The translations under genes were made by a program, and so were the position numbers. A model generated the notes under the pieces. That model was not told where the DNA came from. It ran no database searches and was given only the letters and a program-made list of their open reading frames with translations. From Oscillospiraceae bacterium (GTDB lineage Bacteria > Bacillota > Clostridia > Oscillospirales > Oscillospiraceae), in NCBI GenBank assembly GCA_024691985.1, contig JAILNC010000085.1, forward strand, positions 1-60,417: a stretch of DNA of 60,417 nt. Direction: 5' to 3'. Shown here piece by piece: positions 7,391 through 15,233 of this stretch. Every line of letters starts with the position of its first letter. Within the stretch, counting starts at the first letter, position 1.

Positions 7391-8081
7391 TGTTCTGGAA
7401 TGCAGGGACCTGTCGAAGCGCTTCGGCGCCGTACAGGCGCTCGAGGGCGTGACGCTGCACGTCGCCCCGGGCCGCGTCGTGGGCCTGCTCGGCCCGAACG
7501 GCAGCGGCAAAACCACGCTCATCAAGCTGGCCAACGGCCTGCTGACGCCCAGCGCGGGCGAGATCCGCATCTGCGGCGCCCTGCCCGGCAAGGAGACCAA
7601 GGCCGTCGTCAGCTATCTGCCCGACCGCCCCACCCTGCCCGAGTGGATGAGCGCCGAGCAGCTCATGGACTTCTTCGCGGATTTCTACGCCGACTTTGAC
7701 CGGGAGCGCGCCGGGGACATGCTCGCGCGGCTCGGCCTGCATCCGAAGATGCGCTACGGCCAGATGTCCAAGGGCACGCGCGAGAAGATCCAGCTCATCC
7801 TGGTCATGAGCCGCCGGGCCCGGCTCTATCTGCTCGACGAGCCGATCGGCGGCGTCGACCCCGCCACGCGGGACTATATCCTCGATACCATCATCCGCAA
7901 CTACGACGAGAACGCGAGCGTTGTGATCTCCACCCACCTGATCTCCGAGGTGGAGAACGTGCTGGACGACGTGATCTTCCTGCGCGAAGGCCGGGTCACG
8001 ATGCAGGCCAGCGTCGACGACATCCGCGCCCAGTACGGCAAGAGCGTCGACGCGCTCTTCAGGGAGGTGTTCAAATGCTAG
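7383..8081 (+). CDS. ABC transporter ATP-binding protein (YtrB-like)
   Basis: 232 residues. Walker A GPNGSGKTT near residue 40, Walker B LYLLDEPIGGVDP near 150, and a degenerate signature MSKGTREK in place of LSGGQ, common in the YtrB/CcmA-like group next to YtrA regulators. The C-terminal His switch lies in STHLISEVE. It energises the membrane protein encoded next. It overlaps the regulator upstream and the permease downstream, so the three are one transcript. The substrate is unknown. Confidence 0.9.
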   Translation: MDNVLECRDLSKRFGAVQALEGVTLHVAPGRVVGLLGPNGSGKTTLIKLANGLLTPSAGEIRICGALPGKETKAVVSYLPDRPTLPEWMSAEQLMDFFADFYADFDRERAGDMLARLGLHPKMRYGQMSKGTREKIQLILVMSRRARLYLLDEPIGGVDPATRDYILDTIIRNYDENASVVISTHLISEVENVLDDVIFLREGRVTMQASVDDIRAQYGKSVDALFREVFKC

Positions 8082-8899
8082 GCAAACTCTTGAAGCACGA
8101 ATTTTACGCCACCGGGCGCATCATGCTGCCCCTGCTGGCGGCGGAGCTGGTGCTGTCCGTCTTCGCGGGCTTTTCGGTCCGCGGGCTCTCCAACGCGCAG
8201 AACATGGGGCTTCTCAGCGTGATGTACGTCACGACGCTGACGGTGTTCTTCCTCGGCCTCTTCGCCGTGTGGATCGTGGCTCTGGTGCTGATGATCCAGC
8301 GCTTTTACAGAAATCTCCTGCGCGATGAGGGCTATCTCTCCATGACCCTGCCCGTCTCCGTGGACGAGCATATCCTCACGAAGCTGATCGTCCCCTTCGT
8401 GTGGTTCGCCGCCCTCGCGCTGCTGAGCGTGATCGCGCTGACGGTGGTGATGTCCATCGGCTCGAAGATCGGCATGGCGGACTTCCACACCTTCTTCGAG
8501 GGCTGGCCCGTCGAGTTCGGCGCGGTCGGCGGCGGACAGATCCTGCTGTTCTGCCTCGAGCTGCTGCTCGTCTGCTTCCTGTCGAGCTGCGCGTCCTGCC
8601 TGCGCTGCTATGCGGCCATGTCCATCGGCTGCAGCGCCGCCGAGCACAAGCTGCTGTTCAGCTTCCTGACCTTCATCGGCATCGGCATCGTCGTCAGCAC
8701 GCTGCGCAGCCAGTTCTTCTTCGCCGTCCTGCCGAATCTGGAGCTGAGCTCCTTCACCGCCATGGCGGACAGCGCCCGCGGTGCGCTGCTGCTGATGCAC
8801 GGCGCGATGTGGAGCGTCATCCTCGGTCTCGCCTTCTACTGCGCGCTGCTCTACTTCGCGACGCGCTGGTTCTTGAAGAACAAACTGAATCTCGCGTAA
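8075..8899 (+). CDS. ABC transporter permease of the YtrA-regulated operon
   Basis: 274 residues, with about six hydrophobic segments (near 15-38, 45-70, 105-128, 147-175, 195-220 and 240-265). The start overlaps the ATPase stop by 7 bp. No conserved catalytic motif is visible and it is identified by topology and position. Such three-gene operons generally export or sense membrane-active compounds, which is inference here. Confidence 0.8.
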   Translation: MLGKLLKHEFYATGRIMLPLLAAELVLSVFAGFSVRGLSNAQNMGLLSVMYVTTLTVFFLGLFAVWIVALVLMIQRFYRNLLRDEGYLSMTLPVSVDEHILTKLIVPFVWFAALALLSVIALTVVMSIGSKIGMADFHTFFEGWPVEFGAVGGGQILLFCLELLLVCFLSSCASCLRCYAAMSIGCSAAEHKLLFSFLTFIGIGIVVSTLRSQFFFAVLPNLELSSFTAMADSARGALLLMHGAMWSVILGLAFYCALLYFATRWFLKNKLNLA

Positions 8900-8905
8900 A
8901 AAACG

Positions 8906-8933
8906 ATGAGCCCCGCCTTTCGGCGGGGCTCAT
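8906..8933. terminator. terminator hairpin after the ABC operon
   Basis: ATGAGCCCCGCC and GGCGGGGCTCAT form a perfect 12-bp stem with a four-base loop. The T-tract is poor on the plus strand, but the hairpin sits 7 bp after the permease stop. Confidence 0.7.
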
Positions 8934-8935
8934 AC

Positions 8936-9064
8936 TACAGACGAAGTACCTGTCCGGTGTCATCTCGACCGAGCGAAGCGAGCGGAGAGATCTCAGGAGT
9001 TCAGATCTTTCGACTCCGGCTTCGCCTCCGCTCAAGATGACACGTTCTGGGGATTGTTTACACA
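8936..9064 (-). repeat. family B palindromic repeat, copy B2
   Basis: Runs from TACAGACGAAGTACC to GGGGATTGTTTACA. The inner arms are GTGTCATCTCGACCGAGCG and CTCAAGATGACAC. It fills the space between a terminator hairpin and the rqcP stop codon, and its end (TGTAAACAATCCCC on the minus strand) contains the rqcP TAA stop. Confidence 0.75.
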
Positions 9065-9300
9065 AGCTCCTTATACATGGCCGGAGCGTCGGCCTTGGAG
9101 ACGTTTTCGGCCACCTGCGTGACCTCGACCCTGAGCGTCCGCTGGCCGAAGGCGATCTCCAGCACGTCCCCGACCTTGACCTGATAGCTCGCCTTGGCCT
9201 GCCGGCCGTTGACGAGGATGCGGTCCGCGTCGCAGGCCTCGTTGGCCACGCTGCGGCGCTTGATGAGCCGCGAGACCTTTAAGTATTTATCCAGCCGCAT
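9058..9300 (-). CDS. rqcP: RqcP (S4-domain RNA-binding protein, ribosome quality control)
   Basis: 80 residues. MRLDKYLKVSRLIKRRSVANE and ILVNGRQAKASYQVKVGD form an S4 RNA-binding fold that matches Bacillus YabO/RqcP closely in length and sequence. RqcP works with RqcH on obstructed 50S subunits to add C-terminal Ala tails to stalled nascent chains. It lies 98 bp downstream of hup, on the same strand, in the spore/division neighbourhood where yabO is usually found. The last codon and stop abut repeat B2, so the 3' end may have been reset by the repeat. Confidence 0.9.
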   Translation of the reverse strand: MRLDKYLKVSRLIKRRSVANEACDADRILVNGRQAKASYQVKVGDVLEIAFGQRTLRVEVTQVAENVSKADAPAMYKELV

Positions 9301-9398
9301 GGCTGCCGCCTCCCGATTGAATAGTATGCGTCAACGCGCATTTGAAAGCCCGCCCTTCCCTGAAGAAGAGCGGGCGGAATTGCATGTGTAAGGTTGGA

Positions 9399-9674
9399 TT
9401 ACTTCGCGACGACGTCCTTGAGGGCCTTGCCGGCCTTGAAAGCGGGGACGCGGCTCGCCGGGATCTGGATCTCTTCCTTGGTTCTGGGGTTGCGGCCAAC
9501 GCGGGCGTCACGCTTCTTGGTCTCGAAGGAGCCGAAGCCGACGAGCTGGACCTTGCCGCCGGCGGAGAGCTCAGCGGTGATGGCCTCGAGGGCGGCGTTG
9601 ACGGCCTTCTCGCTGTCTTTCTTGGAGAGACCGGCCTTTTCTGCGACGGCGGCGACTAATTCTGCCTTATTCAT
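9399..9674 (-). CDS. hup: HU family DNA-binding protein
   Basis: 91 residues, the usual length. [20 protein letters not shown] at the N-terminus, and the beta-arm region [16 protein letters not shown] with the intercalating Pro, are unmistakable. A dimeric nucleoid protein that bends DNA. It has an AGGAGG ribosome site 8 bp before ATG and a strong leader promoter about 120 bp upstream. Confidence 0.97.
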   Translation of the reverse strand: MNKAELVAAVAEKAGLSKKDSEKAVNAALEAITAELSAGGKVQLVGFGSFETKKRDARVGRNPRTKEEIQIPASRVPAFKAGKALKDVVAK

Positions 9675-9794
9675 TACACAATCCTCCTAAAAATATATGG
9701 GTTTTTGCTGCCTGCTTCTGAGTTTTCCCAGATTCGGGCGCTTTACTCATATACAAGCAATACGAGCTCATCGACAAACTCAGCGGGCACAATG

Positions 9795-9823
9795 AATTTA
9801 CCATATTTCCGTATATAACGCAA
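9795..9823 (-). promoter_or_regulatory. probable sigma-A promoter of hup
   Basis: On the minus strand TTGCGT (9823-9818), 17 bp, TAAATT (9800-9795), giving a leader of about 115 nt. An AT-rich stretch surrounds it. Confidence 0.55.
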
Positions 9824-9861
9824 GTCCTTATTTGCAATATTTTAAGGAAAACTGCCGGTTT

Positions 9862-11520
9862 TCAGCGCATATGGAGAATTTTGGCAAGCTTCAGGCCGCC
9901 GGGGATGAGACGCAGGTCGTCCTTGGTAAAGGAGCGGGTCAGGACTGCAGCGATGAGATAGACGATCACGGCGACGAGGATGGCGGCGCCCATATCCAGG
10001 ATCGCCGCGAAACGGCCGACCGGCGGCAGATAACGGGCGGCAAAGTAGTAGACCCACCAGGCCGCCGCGCCCATCAGCGCGCTCGAGAGCACGGGGCCGC
10101 CGAAGATGCGCAGCAGGCGCGGGCGGTGGTCCAGCGTGCGGCAGATGAACACCAGATCCATCAGCGCCATGACGCAGTAGCTGACCAGCGTGCCGACCGG
10201 CGCGCCGTAGATGTTGATGGAGCGCTGGGCGACCAGGAACCAGTTGATGACGATCTTGACGAGCCCGCCGGTGATAAGTGTGACCATGGTCAGCTTCTCC
10301 TTCCCGGAGGCCTGGAGAATGGCGTTTTCCAGCAGCACGATGCACACGAAGAAGGAGGCGATGCCCATGATGCGCAGCAGCCCGGGCCCGGCGGCGTGGC
10401 TGCCGGGATAGAGGATGTGCATGATGGGCTCGGACAGCACGGCCAGCCCCACGCCCATGGGGACGGAGATAAAGGCCGAGATGCGCATCGAATTCTCCGA
10501 GACCACGCCCGCGGTGTGCCTGTCGCCCATGGCGAGGGCCCCGGAGATGGCCGGGACGATGGAGATTGTCAGCGGGGTGATGAAGGCCGCGGGGAGATTG
10601 AAGAGGGTCTGGGCCTTGCCGTAGACGCCGTAGAGCACCTTGGCCTGCTTGTAGCTGAAATGGGCGGCGCTCTGCAGGCGGTTCATGCACAGCTTGGAGT
10701 CCACGCTGTTCAAAAGCGCCATGATGCACGCGCCGAAGGCGATGGGGATGCCGATGGCGAAGAGGTTCTTGACGATGGTCCACGAGGAGTCGGCGAGCCA
10801 GTCGTCGTACGGTGTGTCGTTGGGGTCGTGGACGCCCGCGGTGTAGGGGCCGGAGAGCGTCGAATAGTGGCGGCGCTTGTAGACGATCATGTAGCCGAGG
10901 GAGACCGCGCCGCCCACGGAAACGCCGAAGATCGCGCCCGCGGAGGCCAGGGGCAGGGCCATACGGCTGCCGCGGTAGGCGCGCAGCACGAGCACGGAGA
11001 TGACGAGACCCGCGATGACCTTGAAGAAGACCTCCAGCACCTCGTCGACCGTGGTGGGGATCATGTTCCCGTTGCCCTGGCAGTAGCCGCGGTAGGCCGA
11101 GACGATGCACACCAGCAGGATGGCCGGGGCCATGGCCCGGATGCTGGGGCCCGCGTCGGGGTTCTCGAGATAGGTCGCCGCGAGCCAGTTGGGGAAGAAG
11201 TACAGGATCGAGGCGAACACGAGACCCAGCAGGGAGAAGGTGATCAGCGCGACGCGGAAGGTCTTCTCCTCCTGCTTGACGCGGCCGTTGGCGTCGGCCT
11301 CGGCCACCAGCCGCGACAGGGCGACCGGCAGGCCCGCGGTGGCGAGGGTGAAGAAGATGTAATAGATGTTGTAGGCGCTGATGAACATGGAGTAACCCTC
11401 GTCCCCGAGGATGTTGCCCAGGGGGATCTTGTAGAAGAAGCCGAGGATCTTCATGATGATGACGCCCACGGTCAGGATGGCCGCGCCGTACATATAGTTT
11501 TGTCCTTTGGTTTTTGCCAT
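9862..11520 (-). CDS. SpoVB/MurJ-type polysaccharide flippase
   Basis: 552 residues from the ATG at 11520, which has GGAGG 5 bp upstream (the ATG at 11532 overlaps that site). It is a MOP-superfamily membrane protein with about 14 hydrophobic segments. The N-terminal GAAILTVGVIIMKILGFFYK and the ATAGLPVALSRLVAEADANG region are typical of SpoVB-type flippases. These move lipid-linked peptidoglycan or polysaccharide precursors across the membrane; SpoVB is needed for spore cortex. The nearby hup and rqcP match the conserved spoVB-yabO neighbourhood of spore formers, although mazG is missing. It could equally be a general polysaccharide exporter. Confidence 0.88.
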   Translation of the reverse strand: MAKTKGQNYMYGAAILTVGVIIMKILGFFYKIPLGNILGDEGYSMFISAYNIYYIFFTLATAGLPVALSRLVAEADANGRVKQEEKTFRVALITFSLLGLVFASILYFFPNWLAATYLENPDAGPSIRAMAPAILLVCIVSAYRGYCQGNGNMIPTTVDEVLEVFFKVIAGLVISVLVLRAYRGSRMALPLASAGAIFGVSVGGAVSLGYMIVYKRRHYSTLSGPYTAGVHDPNDTPYDDWLADSSWTIVKNLFAIGIPIAFGACIMALLNSVDSKLCMNRLQSAAHFSYKQAKVLYGVYGKAQTLFNLPAAFITPLTISIVPAISGALAMGDRHTAGVVSENSMRISAFISVPMGVGLAVLSEPIMHILYPGSHAAGPGLLRIMGIASFFVCIVLLENAILQASGKEKLTMVTLITGGLVKIVINWFLVAQRSINIYGAPVGTLVSYCVMALMDLVFICRTLDHRPRLLRIFGGPVLSSALMGAAAWWVYYFAARYLPPVGRFAAILDMGAAILVAVIVYLIAAVLTRSFTKDDLRLIPGGLKLAKILHMR

Positions 11521-11584
11521 GGAAACCTCCAAAGGTGGTTCAGGATACTAGCATACTATACACGCAGACACAGGGAAATGCAAG

Positions 11585-11698
11585 GAGAGTGTGGAGAGCG
11601 GAGAGTGGAGTTGTGGAGCGCCTGCGGCGCGATGATAATCGTCCGCTTCGCGGACACAATATCTCCTCTTTCCTCTCTCAACACTCCACGCTTTCCAT
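11585..11698 (-). repeat. family A palindromic repeat, copy A2
   Basis: On the minus strand it begins around the stop of the FAD oxidoreductase gene (GTGGAGTGTTGA), followed by GTGTCCGCGAAGCGGAC, GATTATCATC, GCGCCGCAGGCGC and CTCCACTCTCC. It has the same orientation relative to the upstream gene as copies A1, A3 and A4. Confidence 0.85.
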
Positions 11699-13054
11699 GA
11701 CGCAGCGCGCGGCGAAGACGCCGCTGGCCGAGGCGTGGGACAGCGAGTGCGTCACGCCCGAGCAGTCGCCGATGACGAAGAGGCCGGGGCAGCAGGTCTC
11801 GAGCCGATCGTCGATCTCGACCTCCATGTTGTAGAACTTGACCTCCACCCCGTAGAGCAGCGTGTCGTCGTTGGCGGTGCCGGGGGCGATCTTGTCCAGG
11901 GCGTAGATCATCTCGATGATGCCGTCGAGGATGCGCTTGGGGATGACCAGGCTCAGATCGCCCGGCGTGGCAGACAGCGTCGGGGTGACAAAGCTCTCGG
12001 CCACGCGCTGCGCGGTGCTGCGGCGGCCGCGCACCAGATCGCCGAAGCGCTGCACGATGACGCCGCCGCCGAGCATGTTCGACAGGCGGGCGATGCTCTC
12101 GCCGTAGCCGTTGGAGTCCTTGAAAGGCAGGGAGAAGTGCTTGGACACCAGCAGGGCGAAGTTCGTGTTCGCCGTGTGCTTCGCGGGGTCCTCGTAGCTG
12201 TGGCCGTTGACGGTGACGATGCCGTTGGTGTTCTCGTTGACCACGACGCCGTGGGGGTTCATGCAGAAGGTGCGCACCAGATCCTCATAGGTCTTGGTGC
12301 GGTAGACGATCTTGCTCTCGTAGAGCTGATCGGTCAGATGGGCGAAGACCTCGGCCGGCAGCTCCACGCGCAGGCCGATGTCGACGCGGTTGGAGCGGGT
12401 CGGGATCTGCAGCGAGTCGCAGACCGACTCCATCCACTTGCTGCCGCTGCGCCCGACGGAGATGATGCAGGCGCGGCAGCTCAGGCTCCCGCCCTCGAAG
12501 GAGACGCGGTAGCCGCCCTCAAGCCTCTCGATGGCGGTGACGGCGGTCTCGAAGCGGAAGTCCACCCTGTCTTTGAGCTCGGCGTAGAGGTTTTCGAGCA
12601 CGACGTAGTTCTTGTCCGTGCCGAGATGGCGCACCTGCGCGTCGAGCAGGTGCAGGCCGTTGGTCAGGCACATGCGCTTGATCTCGGAGTCGGCGGTGCT
12701 GTAGAGCTTCGTGCCCGCCCCGCCGTGGGTGAGGTTGATGCCGTCCACATAGCGCATCAGATCGAGCGCCTGCTGCTTGCCGATATGCTCGTAGAGCGTG
12801 CCGCCGAACTGGTTGGTGATGTTGTACTTGCCGTCGGAGAAGGCGCCCGCGCCGCCGAAGCCGCTCATGATCGAGCAGGTTTTGCAGCCCACGCAGGACT
12901 TGATCTTTTTGCCGTCGATGGGGCAGCGCCGCTGACTGAGCGGTTTGCCGAGCTCCAGCACGGCGACCTTCAGCGGCTTTTCGGCATGGGCGAACTCGTA
13001 GGCGGCGAAGATGCCGCCGGGCCCCGCGCCGACGATGATCACGTCGTAATCCAT
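11678..13054 (-). CDS. FAD-dependent oxidoreductase (COG2509-type)
   Basis: 458 residues from MDYDVIIVGAGPGG (ATG at 13054; the upstream in-frame ATG has no ribosome site). The N-terminal dinucleotide-binding GxGxxG motif binds FAD and the C-terminal LFVIGDCSGVTHSLSHA is the second FAD-contact motif. A Cys-rich stretch near residue 40-60 (RRCPIDG ... SCVGCKTCSIMSG) is characteristic of this uncharacterised dehydrogenase group. Substrate unknown. The final residues (ESVEC) and stop fall within repeat A2, so the C-terminus may have been altered by the repeat. Confidence 0.8.
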   Translation of the reverse strand: MDYDVIIVGAGPGGIFAAYEFAHAEKPLKVAVLELGKPLSQRRCPIDGKKIKSCVGCKTCSIMSGFGGAGAFSDGKYNITNQFGGTLYEHIGKQQALDLMRYVDGINLTHGGAGTKLYSTADSEIKRMCLTNGLHLLDAQVRHLGTDKNYVVLENLYAELKDRVDFRFETAVTAIERLEGGYRVSFEGGSLSCRACIISVGRSGSKWMESVCDSLQIPTRSNRVDIGLRVELPAEVFAHLTDQLYESKIVYRTKTYEDLVRTFCMNPHGVVVNENTNGIVTVNGHSYEDPAKHTANTNFALLVSKHFSLPFKDSNGYGESIARLSNMLGGGVIVQRFGDLVRGRRSTAQRVAESFVTPTLSATPGDLSLVIPKRILDGIIEMIYALDKIAPGTANDDTLLYGVEVKFYNMEVEIDDRLETCCPGLFVIGDCSGVTHSLSHASASGVFAARCVMESVEC

Positions 13055-13189
13055 GGTATCCTGTCCTTTCCGTACCAAAAAAAGAAACCCCAAGTTCCCG
13101 GAATCAGGGGAATTTGAGGCAAAAATCCCTGAACATCAGACGCAGAGTATAGCACGACATACGCCCGGCTGTCAAGGCGGGCAAAGAGA

Positions 13190-13310
13190 GCGTGGAGTTT
13201 AAGAGTGTAGGGTTGAGAGTGGAGAGTGGAGTTATGGAGCGCCTTCGGCGCGATGATAATCGTCCGCTTCGCGGACACAATATCTCCACTCTTCACTCTC
13301 CACACTGCTG
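13190..13310 (-). repeat. family A palindromic repeat, copy A3
   Basis: Begins 3 bp after the stop codon of the zinc-ribbon/TPR gene (minus strand): CAGTGTGGAGAGTGAAGAG, GTGTCCGCGAAGCGGAC, GATTATCATC, GCGCCGAAGGCGC, then CTCCACTCTCCACTCTC. A partial second right arm (TACACTCTTAAACTCCACG) extends it to about 120 bp. Confidence 0.85.
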
Positions 13311-15041
13311 TCAGCTCTCCGCCTCGGGCAGATACAGCAGGCCGTAGGTATAGCTCGTGGTCACGGCGCTTGTGGCGTCGCCGGGCACGATGAAGACCTT
13401 GCGCTTGAGGCGGCCCTGCTCGTCATATTCAAAGCTCGTGCGGTCGAGCATGTTCCCGGCCTCGTCATAGCGCTCCTGCTTGACAAGGCGGCCGTCCTGA
13501 TACTCGCTGCGGATCGTCGTCTTCGTGCCGTCCTCGGCGTTGATCTCGGAGGGATTGCCGTAGGCGTCATAGGCGACGGAGCTGAGATAATCCCCCGTGT
13601 CGGGGTCGTTGGCGACGCACCAGTTCAGCGAGCCGTCGTCCTTGAAGCCGTACTCGTAGACATAGGCCGTGTGGCCGCCCTGGCCGAGATAGCTGCCGTA
13701 GGCGTCGTAGCGCTTTTCGACCTGGTTCTCGGTGACGCTGCAGCTGCCGTCCTCGCCCCAGGCGTAGGTGAAGACCCTGTCCTCCTTCTCATAGGCGGAG
13801 TACAGCTCGGTCTTCGAGACGAGAACGCCCTTCGCGTCATAGGCGTAGACCGTGGTCAGCGGTCCCCCGGCGTCCTCCCGCTGGCTCTCCTCCTCGGAGA
13901 GCAGGCGCTCGAAGAAATGGGCGGCGCGCTGGGCGGAATCCTTATAGCCGCCGAGCGCGGCAAAAAGCTCCCGCGCCTGCTCGACAGCGCCCTCGTCGAG
14001 CAGCTCCAGCGCCTTGCGGTAGCCGCACTCGGTGACGAGCTCCGCGCTGTCGCGATAGTCCCCGAGAGACTGGTAGAGCTCGGCCGCGTCCTCATAGCGC
14101 CCGTTTTCCAGGAGCTTTCCGGCGCGCACATAGGAGTTGAGCTCCGAATCCGCGGCGCGGGCTGCGGACGCGCGCTCTGCGGCGTCCTGATAATTGCCGA
14201 GTCTGTCGAAGGCGGCGGCCGCCTCCGCATAGTCCCCGGATTCATAGAGCGCGGCGGCCCGGTCATAGGCCGCGGCGCGCTTCTGCGCATAGTGATACGT
14301 CCCGGCGGCCGCCCCGGCGATGAGCAGGACGGGGATCATGAACAGCGCCAGACGGCGGAGCCTGTAGCCCCGGCTGTTCTTTTTCCGATCCTCCTCGGCC
14401 TGACGCAGGGCCTCCTCCTCGAGACGCGCGGTCTTCTTCGTGCGAAGCAGGTCCACGTCCAGCAGGCGCTGCGCCTCCTCGAGCGTCAGCGCGCAGCGGT
14501 GGCAGGGCTCCCCGCTGTGGTTGAGCTCCCCGCAGGTGCACATCCACAGATCCGCGACGGTCTGCGGCACAAAGCGGCTTTTCTCGCTGGTCTCCAGCCG
14601 GTACTGACGGATGAGCTCCGCGTCGAAAAGCTGGGCGTTGAGATCCGCCTGCTCCGGCAGGGGGAGCCATACGGCGTCCGTGCCGGTATAGCTGCCGCCG
14701 TCGGAGAAGAAGACCGCCAGCACCTGCACCGAAAAGGAGCGCACGGAGCGCACGGGCAGCGGGATGGCCTCCTTGGCGCCGAAGCTCTCATCCCGTTTGA
14801 CCCGCAGGTCGAGATACTGATGCTCCTCCCGGCAGACCTCGGCCTTGGCCATGTCATAGCCCACGACCTGGAGCTTCACGGCGCTGATCGTGACGTCCGA
14901 GAGGCTGCGCAGCTTCAGCTGGGCCAGGACCGAGCCGGTCTGGCTGTCCTTGAGCAGGGCGCCGGCCGCGATCACCAGCGGCGCGCCGGGCGTATAGAGA
15001 TCCTGCGGCAGAGAAAATAGTCTGGTATACCGTTCCGCCAT
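13311..15041 (-). CDS. zinc-ribbon / TPR-like / YD-repeat membrane protein, function unknown
   Basis: 576 residues with an unusual modular layout. Residues 1-160 are a beta-rich domain of unknown type. A four-Cys zinc ribbon (CTCGELNHSGEPCHRC) lies near 167-182. A charged helix follows, then one membrane helix near 230-248 (LALFMIPVLLIAGAAAGTYHY). Next is a Tyr/Ala-rich helical repeat array (about 255-375; ALYESGDYAEAAAAFDRLGNYQDA and similar) that resembles TPR/Sel1 units. Last are at least four YD-type repeats (YDAKGVLVSKTE, YDAYGNPSEI, YDEAGNMLDRT, YDEQGRLKRK). The zinc ribbon is probably cytoplasmic and the repeats external. It has its own promoter and is divergent from spoIIP. A cell-surface or envelope role is inference. 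Confidence 0.75.
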   Translation of the reverse strand: MAERYTRLFSLPQDLYTPGAPLVIAAGALLKDSQTGSVLAQLKLRSLSDVTISAVKLQVVGYDMAKAEVCREEHQYLDLRVKRDESFGAKEAIPLPVRSVRSFSVQVLAVFFSDGGSYTGTDAVWLPLPEQADLNAQLFDAELIRQYRLETSEKSRFVPQTVADLWMCTCGELNHSGEPCHRCALTLEEAQRLLDVDLLRTKKTARLEEEALRQAEEDRKKNSRGYRLRRLALFMIPVLLIAGAAAGTYHYAQKRAAAYDRAAALYESGDYAEAAAAFDRLGNYQDAAERASAARAADSELNSYVRAGKLLENGRYEDAAELYQSLGDYRDSAELVTECGYRKALELLDEGAVEQARELFAALGGYKDSAQRAAHFFERLLSEEESQREDAGGPLTTVYAYDAKGVLVSKTELYSAYEKEDRVFTYAWGEDGSCSVTENQVEKRYDAYGSYLGQGGHTAYVYEYGFKDDGSLNWCVANDPDTGDYLSSVAYDAYGNPSEINAEDGTKTTIRSEYQDGRLVKQERYDEAGNMLDRTSFEYDEQGRLKRKVFIVPGDATSAVTTSYTYGLLYLPEAES

Positions 15042-15087
15042 CGTCTGTCCCCTCTTTCAAACGCAACAGGGTTACATAACATAACTC

Positions 15088-15116
15088 AGTATAACATCCT
15101 TCCCGGATTATTTCAA
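15088..15116 (-). promoter_or_regulatory. sigma-A promoter of the zinc-ribbon/TPR gene
   Basis: TTGAAA (15116-15111), 17 bp, TATACT (15093-15088) on the minus strand, about 47 bp before the start. Confidence 0.7.
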
Positions 15117-15165
15117 GTTGCTTTTTTCTTCTTCAGGCCGCTTTTTCCCGGTTTTTTGTCACATG

Positions 15166-15206
15166 CGGCGGGTATAGGCGCGGCGCGGCGCGCATAGGAT
15201 GGAGGA
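15166..15206 (+). promoter_or_regulatory. possible sigma-E-like promoter of spoIIP
   Basis: GGGTATA followed about 16 bp later by GCATAGGAT resembles the sporulation sigma-E pattern (CATACAAT-like -10), and no sigma-A promoter is seen on this strand. spoIIP is mother-cell expressed in Bacillus. The spacing is slightly long, so this is tentative. Confidence 0.3.
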
Positions 15207-15233
15207 GAGCGGACAAGAGAGGGGGGGAGGTCC

